In this document: positions 28,300 through 37,925 of the stretch, one piece after another | Numbering within the stretch: position 1 is the stretch's first letter | Layout: each line of letters starts with the position of its first letter | Assembly (NCBI RefSeq): GCF_001320245.1 | Contig: NZ_BCBA01000004.1 | Coordinates: forward strand, 1-64,000 | DNA length: 64,000 nucleotides | Source: Pseudomonas sp. NBRC 111124 | GTDB lineage: Bacteria; Pseudomonadota; Gammaproteobacteria; Pseudomonadales; Pseudomonadaceae | Reading direction: 5' to 3' | The notes under the pieces: generated by a model | What the model saw: the letters and a program-made list of their open reading frames with translations, nothing else | The model's database searches: none | What the model was told of the DNA's origin: nothing | Translations under genes and position numbers: made by a program

Positions 28300-30435
28300 T
28301 CACTCGCTCAGCATCAGCAGGGCCTGGTTCATGAGGCTGGCCAACGCAAAAGGCTTGAGCATCAGTGCCGTGCCTGGCGTCTCGGACAGTTGTGGATCCA
28401 GCGGTTGGTCGTTGAAGCCGGTAATGAACAGGATCTTCTGCTCCGGCTCAACCATACGCACCGCCCTGGCGACCTGCCGCCCACTGAAACCACCCGGCAG
28501 GCCGATGTCGGTGATAACCAGATCGAAGGGGCCGTGGTGGCGAAAGCGATCGAGCGCCGAGTTCGCGTCCCTCACATCACACACCTCGAAGCCACGTTCC
28601 TGCAGGTACTCCTTCATTATCGAACGCAGGTTTTCCTCGTCATCGACCAACAGTAGCCGCTGGCCACTGGCCCGCGTTAGAGCGGGTACTGGTTGCGGGA
28701 TGTCCTCGGCGATGTGCTCAAGGCAGCGCGGGAACACCATGCAGACCCTCAGACCGTGACCAGGCGCTGACTCGAGCCATACGCGACCACCCGACTGGCC
28801 GACGAAGCCATAGACCATCGCGAGCCCCAACCCGGCGCCATGGCCCATGGGCTTGGTGGTGAAGAACGGCTCGAACGCCCGGGCCATGTCCATTTCGGAC
28901 ATGCCGTGGCCATCGTCCGTGACGTACACGGCGACATAGTCACCCGGGGCTAAGCCTTGTTCATCGGGGAACGGTGCCTCCAGGCGCTTGTTGATCGTGC
29001 GCAGCGTCACCACACCACGCTCAAGGCAGGCCTCACGTGCGTTGACGAACAGATTGACCAACGCATTCTCTAGCTGCGCAACATCCAGGCAGACGGTCCA
29101 GGGTTTTACATCCAGCTCCCAGTCCACCCGCATTTCAGCACCTAGTACCTGGCGCAATAGCGGCTCCATGGCGGTCAGCTGGCGATTGATGTCCAGTGGC
29201 TTGGGCGACAGCGGTTGATGGCGGGAGAATGCCAGCAGACGGTGAGTGAGCGTCATGGCGCGTTGCACCGAATCGCTGGCAAGCGCCACATAGCGTTCGA
29301 CTTGTTCCAGGCGTCCCTGGGCAATTCGCCGCTGCATGAGCTCAAGGCTGCCGCCGATACCTGACAGCAGGTTGTTCATTTCGTGGGCCATGCCGCCTGC
29401 CAGGTGGCTGACCGCGTCCAGGCGCTGGGCTGCCCATGCCATCGAATCGGATTGGCGCATGGCCTCTTCATGATCCTGCGAAATGTCTTGCCCTACGGCC
29501 GTCAGCAGCGTGCCGTCGAAACTCGCCGTCCAGCGGAACAGGCGGTAGTGCCCATCCTTGTGCCGCAAGCGCGTCTCGAGTTGCTCGCGCCCGCAGTTGC
29601 GAATGAACTCCATCACCGCAACCTCCACCTCGGCCCTGTCGGCAGGATGAACCAGTTCCAGGATCGACTTGCCGTGCACCTGATCTTCAGTCCAGCCCAG
29701 TGCGCGCTGCCAGGCCGGGTTGGCCGCTTGCAGCAGCAGATCGTGGGTCACAACGAGCATGGCATCGCGAGAGAGCTGCCAGATGTGATCGCGATCAGCC
29801 AGGATGCGCTCGATCTGGCGCTCGAACGCCAACGCCTGCTCGCGCCATCGATTATGTGCATCGACGCTGGCACTGGTTTCGATCACCGCGTGCAGAAACC
29901 CTACCACCTCATGCTGCTCGTCGCGCAACGGCGTGTAACTGAAGGCATAGCAGGCCTGGCTGTCCGATCGCTTCCACGGTAGCCACAGCGGCTGGCCTTC
30001 GACAAAGTTGGATTCACCTTCGAGTGCCTTGAACACCCAGGGCCCGATGCCCTTCCAGGCTTTTGCCCACAGTTTGTCGAACCCTTGCCCCAACGCATAG
30101 CCGCCACCTTCGAGCAACGCCGCGTAAGCGTCGTTGTGAATCACGGACAGCTCGGCGCCCCAGACCACTGCGCTGGGAAACGGCGACTGCAACATCATGT
30201 CGACGGCGATGCGCAACGGTGCCTGCCAGTGCGGCAGCGGCCCGAGCGAACTGTATTGCCACTCGAACTGCGTGATCTGCGCTGTCATGCCCTCTGCCAC
30301 GGTCTGTCGTGTGGCTAGCTCGATGCCCTGCGCCGAGGGATTGCGCGGTGTGTCGTTTACGAACACTGTCGTGATTCCACCCTTGAGCTTGGGAAAAAAA
30401 TACGTTTGCGCATGATCTGCCCCGATGGTTGCCAC
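28300..30435 (-). CDS. PAS-containing hybrid histidine kinase with C-terminal receiver
   Basis: A 711-residue cytosolic kinase. An N-terminal PAS/GAF-like sensor (PFPSAVVWGAELSVIHNDAYAALL, residues about 85-190) and a second PAS domain (about 215-320, VHGKSILELVHPADR) precede the phosphoacceptor His351 (GGMAHEMNNLLSGIGG), an ATPase domain and a receiver with Asp643 (LVITDIGLPGG). A start at Met50 is possible, because family members often begin just before WSSLGPLPHW-like segments. It is related to the neighbouring kinase at 26691-28286 in its kinase and receiver parts. Lacking membrane helices, it should sense an intracellular or diffusible signal. Confidence 0.85.
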   Translation of the reverse strand: MATIGADHAQTYFFPKLKGGITTVFVNDTPRNPSAQGIELATRQTVAEGMTAQITQFEWQYSSLGPLPHWQAPLRIAVDMMLQSPFPSAVVWGAELSVIHNDAYAALLEGGGYALGQGFDKLWAKAWKGIGPWVFKALEGESNFVEGQPLWLPWKRSDSQACYAFSYTPLRDEQHEVVGFLHAVIETSASVDAHNRWREQALAFERQIERILADRDHIWQLSRDAMLVVTHDLLLQAANPAWQRALGWTEDQVHGKSILELVHPADRAEVEVAVMEFIRNCGREQLETRLRHKDGHYRLFRWTASFDGTLLTAVGQDISQDHEEAMRQSDSMAWAAQRLDAVSHLAGGMAHEMNNLLSGIGGSLELMQRRIAQGRLEQVERYVALASDSVQRAMTLTHRLLAFSRHQPLSPKPLDINRQLTAMEPLLRQVLGAEMRVDWELDVKPWTVCLDVAQLENALVNLFVNAREACLERGVVTLRTINKRLEAPFPDEQGLAPGDYVAVYVTDDGHGMSEMDMARAFEPFFTTKPMGHGAGLGLAMVYGFVGQSGGRVWLESAPGHGLRVCMVFPRCLEHIAEDIPQPVPALTRASGQRLLLVDDEENLRSIMKEYLQERGFEVCDVRDANSALDRFRHHGPFDLVITDIGLPGGFSGRQVARAVRMVEPEQKILFITGFNDQPLDPQLSETPGTALMLKPFALASLMNQALLMLSE

Positions 30436-30606
30436 CGCAATAGCCGTACTGTTAACGGCCTCTCACTCGCCAGACCAGGCAGGTGTTGACCAATAGCATA
30501 GAGCCATTATCGAAATGGCGCCTTGCGCAACGAAAGCTATGCTCAATAGGTTTTCCCCGCGCCAAGCAACGCATTGCCCTTCAACGACAGACCAGGGAGC
30601 GTGGTG

Positions 30607-31293
30607 ATGAGCAAGAAAATTCTGGTAGTAATGACCAACACGGCCAAATACCCGCTCCTGAAGCGGGCCACCGGCCTGTGGCTGGGTGAGGCGGTGCATT
30701 TTGTCGACGTCGTGCAGAAAGCCGGGTTTGAAGTCGATTACGTGAGCCCGGATGGCGGCTATGTGCCAATCGACCCGCATAGCTTGCAAATGGCCCCTGA
30801 GCTGGACTGGCAATGGTACGACGATAAGTCGTTCATGAACCGCCTGGGCGCATCGTCAAGCCCGGGTAAGGTCAAAGCAGGTGATTACTGCGCCATTTAC
30901 TACACCGGTGGGCACGGGGTGATGTACGACTTCCCGGACAGCCAGCCGTTACAGGAACTGGCACGCAAGATTTACGAGGCCAATGGCGTTGTCGCCGCCG
31001 TCTGTCACGGTGTCGTGGGCCTACTGAACATCAAGCTCAGCGACAACAGCCTGCTGCTCAAGGACCGGCAGGTGACCGGCTTTTCCAACACTGAAGAAAA
31101 ACTGGCAGAGCTGGACAAGGTAGTGCCCTTTCTCACCGAAAATGAATTGGTTGCGCGGGGCGGCATTTATAGCAAGGACGAAGACCCGTGGAAGCCTTTC
31201 GTGGTCTGCGACGTCCGGCTGATCACCGGGCAGAACCCCGCCTCGACAGGCCTGTTGGCTGAAAAGGTGATTGCTTGGCTCAAGTCGAAATGA
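30607..31293 (+). CDS. DJ-1/PfpI (Hsp31-like) family protein
   Basis: A 228-residue protein of the type 1 glutamine amidotransferase-like class. The nucleophile elbow AAVCHG contains Cys133 and His134; Glu28 in LGEAV matches the acid that tunes the cysteine; YYTGGHGVMYDFP is the typical Hsp31/YDR533C segment. Members act as glyoxalase III, deglycase-like or stress chaperones. ATG 30607 is used, although two GTG codons just before it are in frame and share the same GGGAG site. It is divergent from the PAS hybrid kinase. Confidence 0.87.
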   Translation: MSKKILVVMTNTAKYPLLKRATGLWLGEAVHFVDVVQKAGFEVDYVSPDGGYVPIDPHSLQMAPELDWQWYDDKSFMNRLGASSSPGKVKAGDYCAIYYTGGHGVMYDFPDSQPLQELARKIYEANGVVAAVCHGVVGLLNIKLSDNSLLLKDRQVTGFSNTEEKLAELDKVVPFLTENELVARGGIYSKDEDPWKPFVVCDVRLITGQNPASTGLLAEKVIAWLKSK

Positions 31294-31423
31294 GTCCTAC
31301 ACCTAAGCAGCGTAGTTCACATGACAAGCTTGGCTTTGGACTACAGCCGGGGGTCAGAGGGATTCGTAGGCTGTCCATTGGGTTGTCCATCTCGGGCCGC
31401 CCAGTGAAAGTGGGCCGAAGATC

Positions 31424-32230
31424 ATGTCGAAATTCAAAACTGCAGGGCACAGCTTGATACAACTGCTGCTGGCTTTGGCGATCAGCTTGCTGCCGGTTGG
31501 CACCGGCTTGATGATCATGTTCTATCAGCAGGACAAGAAATTAGACGAGACCGCGCAGGTCTCTGTCAGCGAAGCTATCTATTCCGTGGACCTGGCACTG
31601 GACCGTATACACGCTTCAGCGTCTGCGGCAATGATGTTGGCAGGTACCGCCTGCGAGGATACCCAGGCGCAACTGGTCGATCAGGTTGCAAATGCAGCGC
31701 ACCTGCGCTCGCTGGCATTGACCATTGACGGGCGTACTTATTGCAAAACCATGAAAACGCCCAACACACAGGATCAGATATTTCCAGATGAACAATCGCA
31801 ATTTCGTCTGGTACTGGACCCGCCTGCAATGCCCAATGCCGTTCTGCTTGCCTATCAGCTGAGAGAAAAGCAGCTGGGTGTCATTGCCATCTCCTATGGC
31901 ACATTGCTGCGCAATGAACTGCGTGCCTTTCAGACGGGGCTGACCCTGTTACTTGAGTTCGCGGATCTATACATCTGGGCGGATGGCGACAGTCGCGACC
32001 CGGTGCGGCCATCGCAAGACGAATTTTTCAGAGAGGGTGTCTCGACCAAGTATGGCTATACCGTCAAGGCAGGCTATGAAAAAGGGTTCTCGGCTCGAGA
32101 GAAGCGCCACGCCATGAAACAACTTTTCCCTTCCCTGGCACTGGTCGGGATCATTACTGGCTCGATTACTTACTGGGGTTTGTTCAGGCAACGTCACCAG
32201 CGTGTTCGCAGCGCCGCCAGCAAGGGCTGA
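31424..32230 (+). CDS. Stand-alone CSS-type periplasmic sensor protein without EAL domain
   Basis: A 268-residue protein made of an N-terminal membrane helix (about 11-33), a periplasmic domain (about 35-235) and a second helix (about 237-254), ending after a short basic tail. The domain resembles the CSS-motif sensor of EAL phosphodiesterases: it has a cysteine in the GTACEDTQAQL segment and another in TYCKTM, where the CSS motif usually stands (here YCKT, so the motif is degenerate). In CSS-EAL proteins such cysteines control c-di-GMP hydrolysis by disulfide state. Here the EAL domain is absent and the gene stops normally. A CSS-EAL protein lies 1.4 kb away. Confidence 0.7.
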   Translation: MSKFKTAGHSLIQLLLALAISLLPVGTGLMIMFYQQDKKLDETAQVSVSEAIYSVDLALDRIHASASAAMMLAGTACEDTQAQLVDQVANAAHLRSLALTIDGRTYCKTMKTPNTQDQIFPDEQSQFRLVLDPPAMPNAVLLAYQLREKQLGVIAISYGTLLRNELRAFQTGLTLLLEFADLYIWADGDSRDPVRPSQDEFFREGVSTKYGYTVKAGYEKGFSAREKRHAMKQLFPSLALVGIITGSITYWGLFRQRHQRVRSAASKG

Positions 32231-32246
32231 CGGCGCTACGTCTCAC

Positions 32247-33323
32247 TCACTGCGCATTGAGCACGCCACGGCGGACCTGATCCCGTTCAATGGATTCGAA
32301 CAGTGCCTTGAAGTTGCCTTCACCGAAACCGTCATCCCCTTTACGCTGGATAAACTCGAAGAACACCGGGCCGAGCAGCGTTTCAGAGAAAATCTGCAGC
32401 AGCAGGCGCTTGTCGCCTGACTCGGACGCACCGTCCAGGAGGATGCCGCGGGCTTGCAGCTGGTCGACCGGCTCGCCATGCCCAGGCAGGCGCTCTTCGA
32501 GCATTTCGTAATAGGTTTGCGGCGGTGCGGTCATGAAACGCATGCCGAAGCCCTTGAGCGCGTCCCAGGTCTTGAGCAGGTCATCGGTGAGGAAGGCGAC
32601 ATGCTGGATGCCTTCACCGTTGAACTGCATCAGAAACTCTTCGATCTGCCCGGCGCCCTTGGACGACTCTTCATTGAGCGGAATGCGGATCATGCCGTCG
32701 GGGGCAGTCATGGCCTTGGAAGTCAGGCCGGTGTACTCACCCTTGATGTCGAAGTAGCGAATTTCGCGGAAGTTGAACAGCTTCTCGTAGAAACCGGCCC
32801 AATACGCCATGCGCCCGCGATAGACGTTGTGGGTCAGGTGATCGATGATCTTCAGGCCTGCCCCTTGCGGGTTACGGTCGACGCCTTCGATGAAGTTGAA
32901 GTCGATGTCGTAGATCGAGCTGCCTTCTTCGAAACGGTCGATCAGGTACAGCGGTGCTCCACCGATGCCTTTGATCGCCGGCAGGCGCAATTCCATCGGG
33001 CCTGTTTCGATTTCGACCGGCTGAGCCCCCAGTTCCAGTGCCCGGGCATACGCTTCGTGGGCATTACGTACCCGGAACGCCATGCCGCACACCGACGGAC
33101 CGTGCTCGGCAGCGAAGTAGGAGGCAATGCTCTTGGGTTCGTTGTTGAGGATCAGGTTGATGCCGCCCTGGCGATACAGGTGCACGTCCTTGGAGCGGTG
33201 GGTGGCCACCTTGGTGAAACCCAGGATCTGGAATACCGGTTCCAGCACGCCAGGTGTCGGCGAAGCCAGTTCGATGAATTCGAAGCCCATCAGGCCCATT
33301 GGATTTTCAAAGATATCAGCCAT
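32247..33323 (-). CDS. hpd: 4-hydroxyphenylpyruvate dioxygenase
   Basis: A 358-residue two-barrel extradiol-type dioxygenase with non-haem iron, converting 4-hydroxyphenylpyruvate to homogentisate in tyrosine catabolism. Iron ligands are visible in the C-terminal barrel: His in IIDHLTHNV, His in [11 protein letters not shown] and Glu in [21 protein letters not shown]. The start at 33323 follows a GAGGGT site and gives the usual [16 protein letters not shown] opening. The length is normal for the Pseudomonas enzyme. It converges with the CSS-type gene and is transcribed from the 302-base gap 33324-33625. Confidence 0.96.
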   Translation of the reverse strand: MADIFENPMGLMGFEFIELASPTPGVLEPVFQILGFTKVATHRSKDVHLYRQGGINLILNNEPKSIASYFAAEHGPSVCGMAFRVRNAHEAYARALELGAQPVEIETGPMELRLPAIKGIGGAPLYLIDRFEEGSSIYDIDFNFIEGVDRNPQGAGLKIIDHLTHNVYRGRMAYWAGFYEKLFNFREIRYFDIKGEYTGLTSKAMTAPDGMIRIPLNEESSKGAGQIEEFLMQFNGEGIQHVAFLTDDLLKTWDALKGFGMRFMTAPPQTYYEMLEERLPGHGEPVDQLQARGILLDGASESGDKRLLLQIFSETLLGPVFFEFIQRKGDDGFGEGNFKALFESIERDQVRRGVLNAQ

Positions 33324-33516
33324 GTTCGTACCCTCATCTGCAGCGAAAATTAATGAATGCGTAGGATGTGGAACGGCAATGGTGGTGAGCACGGGATACC
33401 GCGCACGCTGCGGGCGAGGAAGTCACCAATGATCAGCTTGAACCCATGGTATGTCATATGGACCCATTCTCGGCGGGAGTTGATCCTCCAGAGGCGAAGG
33501 ACCTTATTGTTGTATT

Positions 33517-33533
33517 CGTAAATCGATTCTACA
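33517..33533. promoter_or_regulatory. Possible PhhR/TyrR-like box upstream of hpd
   Basis: CGTAAA-N5-TCTACA resembles the TyrR/PhhR consensus TGTAAA-N6-TTTACA, but with one base less spacing and two mismatches. It lies about 195 bases before the hpd ATG. In P. putida PhhR controls aromatic amino acid catabolism. The rest of the gap 33324-33625 holds two divergent promoters by inference, but no other recognisable element. Confidence 0.3.
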
Positions 33534-33625
33534 GTGCGTAACTGGCTTTGTCGCGCATTAGTTCGCCACCGCTGCCGACAAAGGGCTATCCTCAGCACGT
33601 CAGTCTTCAGGAAGATCACCCCAGC

Positions 33626-35212
33626 ATGCCCCTCACGGTCAAACGCCCCGCTCGCTGGAGCTGGCGCACGCTCCTGCCCTGGATCGTTGGCGTGGTGCCC
33701 CTTGCCTGTGGCCTGGTGGTGATGAACTGGCAGATCGAGCGCGAACTGCGCGCCACCAGCCAGGCAACCACACGCCAGGTAGTCGAGTATGTCGATCACA
33801 TTCTAGACAACCTCGCCAATGCCGCGCAGGCGCTGCTGCCGCTGGCGGGGAGCCCCTGCGCGGACGCCCAGCTTGCCTTGCGCAGCCAAGTCACACGCAA
33901 TGCCTTCGTGCGTTCGACCAACCTGGTCCAGCAGCACACCCTGTATTGCAGTTCGCTGTTCGGCGACTTCGATGAGCCCGTCGATGGCAACGACTACACC
34001 GATGGCCGGCTATGGCTGATGGATGGCAACTCGGTAACGCCCGGCCATGCCCTGCTTGTCTATCGGACCAGCGATGGTGACCGTGGCGCGATCAGCACCG
34101 TGGATGGCGATCACCTGCTCACCGCCTTGCGCCTGATCGGCCCGGAGGAAGCGTTACAGATTCGTGTCGGCAGTGCCTGGTTGGGCAAGGACGGCGTGGT
34201 GCACGACGGTACCCCACCGCTGGCTGCCGCCGCCGATGTCACCCTGGGCTCGACCCGCTACCCGTTCAGCGTGCACGGCGGCTACGAAGCCAGCAAAAAA
34301 GGTGAGGTGCTGCGCAGCCATTACCCCGCCCTGCTCAGCTTGCTGCTGGTGCTGGGCGTGGTGGCCGGTTGCGCCTGCCGCTGGCAGATTCGCCGGGCCA
34401 GTTCACCGCGCGCCGAATTGCGTCGTGCCCTTGAAGCGGACGAGTTTCTGCCGTATTTCCAGCCGGTAGTACGCAAAGGTGACTACCGCTGGGCCGGAGC
34501 TGAAGTGCTGATGCGCTGGAACCACCCCCGTGAAGGCTTGGTGCGCCCGGACCTGTTCATCCCCTACGCCGAACACAGCGGCCAGATCGTTGCCATGACC
34601 CGGGCCCTGATGCTGCATACCGCACAGAGCCTTGCGCCGTACGCCGCGCTGCTGGAAGACGGCTTTCACATCGGCATCAATATTACCGCCGACCACTGCC
34701 GCGACCTGAGCCTGCTCGACGACTGCCGCACCTTCCTGCAGCATTTCCCGCCTGGGCGGGTACGGCTGACGTTGGAGCTGACCGAGCGCAAGCTGCTCGA
34801 AGCCACACCGGTAGCCCTCGAGCTGTTCGCCAAGCTGCATGACATGGGGGTGATGATTGCTCTGGATGACTTTGGCACGGGCCAGTCGAGCCTCAACTAC
34901 CTGCGCCAGTTCAAGGTCGATTACCTGAAGATCGACCAGAGCTTCGTGGCCATGATCGGTGGTGACGCGTTGTCGCAGCACATTCTCGACAGCATTATCG
35001 AGCTGTCCGGCAAACTGGGTCTGGGCATTGTCGCCGAAGGGGTGGAAACCGAAGTCCAGCGTGACTATCTTGCTGATTTCGGGGTGGACTTTCAGCAGGG
35101 CTACCTGTTTGCCCGGCCGATGCCGGCGGACGCGTTTCTCAGCGCACTGGCTACACGCCCCGGTGTTACGCGGTTGCCGCAAGACGCGCCCCCTGAGATC
35201 ATGCGCGACTGA
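33626..35212 (+). CDS. CSS-motif EAL-domain cyclic-di-GMP phosphodiesterase
   Basis: A 528-residue membrane protein. A first helix (about 15-33) leads into a periplasmic CSS sensor with Cys in GSPCADAQ and the motif LYCSSLFG; a second helix (about 230-250) leads to a cytosolic EAL domain. The EAL signature is present as EVLMRW, with HIGINITADH, LELTERK and ALDDFGTGQSS, so the metal and catalytic residues look intact and hydrolysis of c-di-GMP to pGpG is expected. In E. coli such proteins are regulated by disulfides through DsbA/DsbB. The ATG at 33626 follows an AGGAAG site. Confidence 0.88.
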   Translation: MPLTVKRPARWSWRTLLPWIVGVVPLACGLVVMNWQIERELRATSQATTRQVVEYVDHILDNLANAAQALLPLAGSPCADAQLALRSQVTRNAFVRSTNLVQQHTLYCSSLFGDFDEPVDGNDYTDGRLWLMDGNSVTPGHALLVYRTSDGDRGAISTVDGDHLLTALRLIGPEEALQIRVGSAWLGKDGVVHDGTPPLAAAADVTLGSTRYPFSVHGGYEASKKGEVLRSHYPALLSLLLVLGVVAGCACRWQIRRASSPRAELRRALEADEFLPYFQPVVRKGDYRWAGAEVLMRWNHPREGLVRPDLFIPYAEHSGQIVAMTRALMLHTAQSLAPYAALLEDGFHIGINITADHCRDLSLLDDCRTFLQHFPPGRVRLTLELTERKLLEATPVALELFAKLHDMGVMIALDDFGTGQSSLNYLRQFKVDYLKIDQSFVAMIGGDALSQHILDSIIELSGKLGLGIVAEGVETEVQRDYLADFGVDFQQGYLFARPMPADAFLSALATRPGVTRLPQDAPPEIMRD

Positions 35213-35244
35213 TCCACCCGCTCACTCCCCTATCCGAGGCATTC

Positions 35245-36132
35245 GTGTCAAAAGGCATTATTTCGTCGGTCATGGCGTCCTGTCTGTTCGCCGTGATGTA
35301 TTTCTATACGTCCTTGGTTTCGCCGCTCGACGGCGAAGAGATCTTTGGCTGGCGCACGTTGCTGACGCTGCCTTGCCTCACCCTGTTCATGCTGGTCAGC
35401 AAAGACTGGAAGCGCGTCGGCGAGCTGCTCGCCCGCGTACGTCAGACGCCGATCCTGCTGCTGGGCATGGTCGGTACTTCGTGGTTGATGGGCGTACAGC
35501 TGTGGCTATTCCTCTGGGCACCGCTGCACGGGCGCAGCTTGGAAGTGTCGATGGGCTACTTCCTGCTGCCGCTGGCGATGGTGTTGACCGGTCGCCTGGT
35601 GTACGGCGAGCGCCTGTCACGCCTGCAGAAAGTTGCGGTCAGCTGCGCCGCACTGGGCGTGGGACATGAGCTGTACCAGAATGGCAGCTTCGCCTGGGAA
35701 ACCTTGCTGGTGACGATCGGCTACCCAATCTACTTCGTCTTGCGGCGACGCTGCCGCACCGACCACCTCGGTGGCCTGTGGTGCGACATGTGTCTGTTGC
35801 TGCCCTGGGCGGTGTACTTCGTTACCCAGGGGCCGCTGTCGGCAGCCGATCTGCAGCAACACCCAGGGCTCTACGGGTTAATCCCGCTGCTGGGGGCGAT
35901 CAGCGCCTGTGCCCTGATCGCCTACGTGCTGGCCAGCCGCCTGTTGCCATTCAGCCTGTTCGGCCTGCTCAGCTACGTCGAGCCGGTGCTGCTGGTGGGC
36001 GTCGCCCTGCTGCTGGGTGAAACCATCGGCCCGGACCAGTGGCTGACCTACCTGCCGATCTGGGCCGCCGTGCTGGTGCTGGTGCTTGAAGGCTTCAAGC
36101 ACCTGCTACGTCAGCGTCGACGTTCGGTGTAA
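35245..36132 (+). CDS. rarD: RarD family EamA-type permease
   Basis: A 295-residue integral membrane protein with about ten helices, starting at GTG 35245 behind CGAGG. The sequence has the RarD look: [22 protein letters not shown] at the start, [12 protein letters not shown] and a C-terminal [17 protein letters not shown]. RarD proteins belong to the drug/metabolite transporter superfamily and are named after chloramphenicol sensitivity; the natural substrate is unknown. It follows the EAL gene by 32 bases and may share its transcript. Its last 38 bases overlap the end of the convergent TerC gene. Confidence 0.87.
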   Translation: MSKGIISSVMASCLFAVMYFYTSLVSPLDGEEIFGWRTLLTLPCLTLFMLVSKDWKRVGELLARVRQTPILLLGMVGTSWLMGVQLWLFLWAPLHGRSLEVSMGYFLLPLAMVLTGRLVYGERLSRLQKVAVSCAALGVGHELYQNGSFAWETLLVTIGYPIYFVLRRRCRTDHLGGLWCDMCLLLPWAVYFVTQGPLSAADLQQHPGLYGLIPLLGAISACALIAYVLASRLLPFSLFGLLSYVEPVLLVGVALLLGETIGPDQWLTYLPIWAAVLVLVLEGFKHLLRQRRRSV

Positions 36133-37666
36133 GGCGCACCTGGCGCACCCGACGCTCCTCCACCGCCACCACGGTCATGCTCCAGCCGTTCCAGGCTAAC
36201 TGGTCACCCACCACCGGCAGGCGGTCCAGCAAGCTCATCACCAGGCCCGCCAGGGTCTGATAGTCCTCGGTGGCACGAGCGCTGAAGCCTGTACGGGCCT
36301 GGACCTGGCTCAGGTTCAGGGCGCCACTGATGACAAAGCTGCCACCCTCCTCGATGATCGCCGGGCCTTCCACCTCACTGGCATCCGGCAACTCGCCGGC
36401 GATCGACTCGAGGATGTCGGTCATGGTCAACAGGCCGGTGAAATCACCGAACTCGTTGATCACGAAGGCAATGTGCGTCGACTGGCTGCGCATCTGCTCC
36501 AGGGCGTTGAGGATGCTGAAGCTCTCCAGCAGGTTCAACGGCGCCCGGGCCATCCGCTCAAGGTCTGGTTGGCTGCCGGACAACAGCTCCTTGAGCAGCT
36601 CCTTCTTGTGCACGAAGCCCAGCGGTTCCTCAATATGGCCATCGCGAATCAGCGGCAGGCGCGAGTACGGCGAGTTGGCCAAGGCCTCGGTGATGGCATG
36701 GGCCGGCTGCGCCAGGTCGAGCACATCAACCTCGGCCCGCGCGGTCATTACCGTGCGGATCGGTCGCTCGGCCAGGTTCAGCACACCACTGATCATCACG
36801 CGTTCACGGCGGTCGAACAGCACCTGCTCCTCGCCCCCTTCTACCAGGTCGGCAATTTCTTCGCCCACCTCGTCAGCCTCGACCCGACGACCACCCAGCA
36901 GGCGCAGCACGGCATGTGCAGTTCGCTCACGCAGTGGACGATGCTGTTGCAGGCTGCGTTTGCGGCGGGCACGGGCCAGCTGGTTGAACAGCTCGATAAG
37001 GATCGAGAAGCCGATGGCCGCGTACAGGTAGCCTTTCGGGATATGGAAGCCCAGGCCTTCGGCAGTCAGGCTGAAACCGATCATCATCAAGAAGCCGAGG
37101 CATAGCATGATCACCGTCGGGTGGGCGTTGACGAAGCGGGTCAGCGGCTTGCTGGCGACGATCATGATGCCGATCGAGAAAATCACCGCGATCATCATCA
37201 CCGACAACTCTTCGACCATGCCCACGGCTGTGATCACCGCGTCCAGCGAGAACACCGCGTCGAGTACGACAATCTGCGCCACGATCGGCCAGAACAGCGC
37301 ATGGCGTACCGCACCCGAAGCCTGGGTGACGTGCCCTTCCAGGCGCTCGTGCAATTCCATGGTGGCCTTGAACAGCAGGAACACACCACCAAACAGCATG
37401 ATCAGGTCACGGCCGGAGAAACTCTTGCCGAACACCTCGAACAGCGGCGCGGTCAGGGTGACCATCCACGAGATGCTGGCCAGCAGGCCCAGGCGCATGA
37501 TCAGCGCCAGGCTCAGGCCGATGACCCGCGCGCGGTCGCGCTGATGTGGCGGCAACTTGTCGGCGAGGATGGCGATGAACACCAGGTTGTCGATACCCAG
37601 CACCAGCTCGAGGACGATAAGCGTCAACAGGCCCAGCCAGGCCGTGGGGTCGGCTAGCCATTCCAT
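36095..37666 (-). CDS. TerC-family membrane protein with CBS pair and CorC/HlyC domain
   Basis: A 523-residue three-part protein. Residues 1-230 form a TerC-type membrane domain ([19 protein letters not shown], with acidic residues inside helices, and the second [16 protein letters not shown]). Residues about 300-420 are a pair of CBS domains ([36 protein letters not shown]). The last 90 residues are a CorC/HlyC transporter-associated domain. This matches the E. coli YoaE/YegH layout, probably a metal-ion exporter with nucleotide-sensing CBS regulation. No manganese riboswitch could be recognised in its 259-base upstream gap. Confidence 0.88.
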   Translation of the reverse strand: MEWLADPTAWLGLLTLIVLELVLGIDNLVFIAILADKLPPHQRDRARVIGLSLALIMRLGLLASISWMVTLTAPLFEVFGKSFSGRDLIMLFGGVFLLFKATMELHERLEGHVTQASGAVRHALFWPIVAQIVVLDAVFSLDAVITAVGMVEELSVMMIAVIFSIGIMIVASKPLTRFVNAHPTVIMLCLGFLMMIGFSLTAEGLGFHIPKGYLYAAIGFSILIELFNQLARARRKRSLQQHRPLRERTAHAVLRLLGGRRVEADEVGEEIADLVEGGEEQVLFDRRERVMISGVLNLAERPIRTVMTARAEVDVLDLAQPAHAITEALANSPYSRLPLIRDGHIEEPLGFVHKKELLKELLSGSQPDLERMARAPLNLLESFSILNALEQMRSQSTHIAFVINEFGDFTGLLTMTDILESIAGELPDASEVEGPAIIEEGGSFVISGALNLSQVQARTGFSARATEDYQTLAGLVMSLLDRLPVVGDQLAWNGWSMTVVAVEERRVRQVRLTPNVDADVAGA

Positions 37667-37925
37667 TAGCGGGTACTCACGAAGGCGGCGTCACGAGGAC
37701 GAAAGGGGGATGGCCAGAAGGGCCGAGAACTGGGGGGCTCCGCGAAGGTGCTCATAAAGACCTTGATCAAAAATAGGGAAAGAGATCCTACAAGCACAGC
37801 AGGTTTTTCAGATAGCGCGAAACTATTACAAAACCTGTAACACGCTGCAGGGGACTTTTGTTCAATACCCGTGACGCTTGAAGCCGCAGGATGGCAGGAT
37901 CGTCCAACGCACGGAGTAACGGTAA

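Noticed and set aside
33350..33799. 149-codon minus-strand frame in the hpd-EAL gap
   Set aside because: Runs into the EAL gene on the other strand, has no good start signal, and its translation shows no domain; the gap is better read as promoters.
37667..37925. Manganese riboswitch (yybP-ykoY) upstream of the TerC gene
   Set aside because: The conserved loop sequences of this riboswitch class could not be found in the 259-base gap on either strand.
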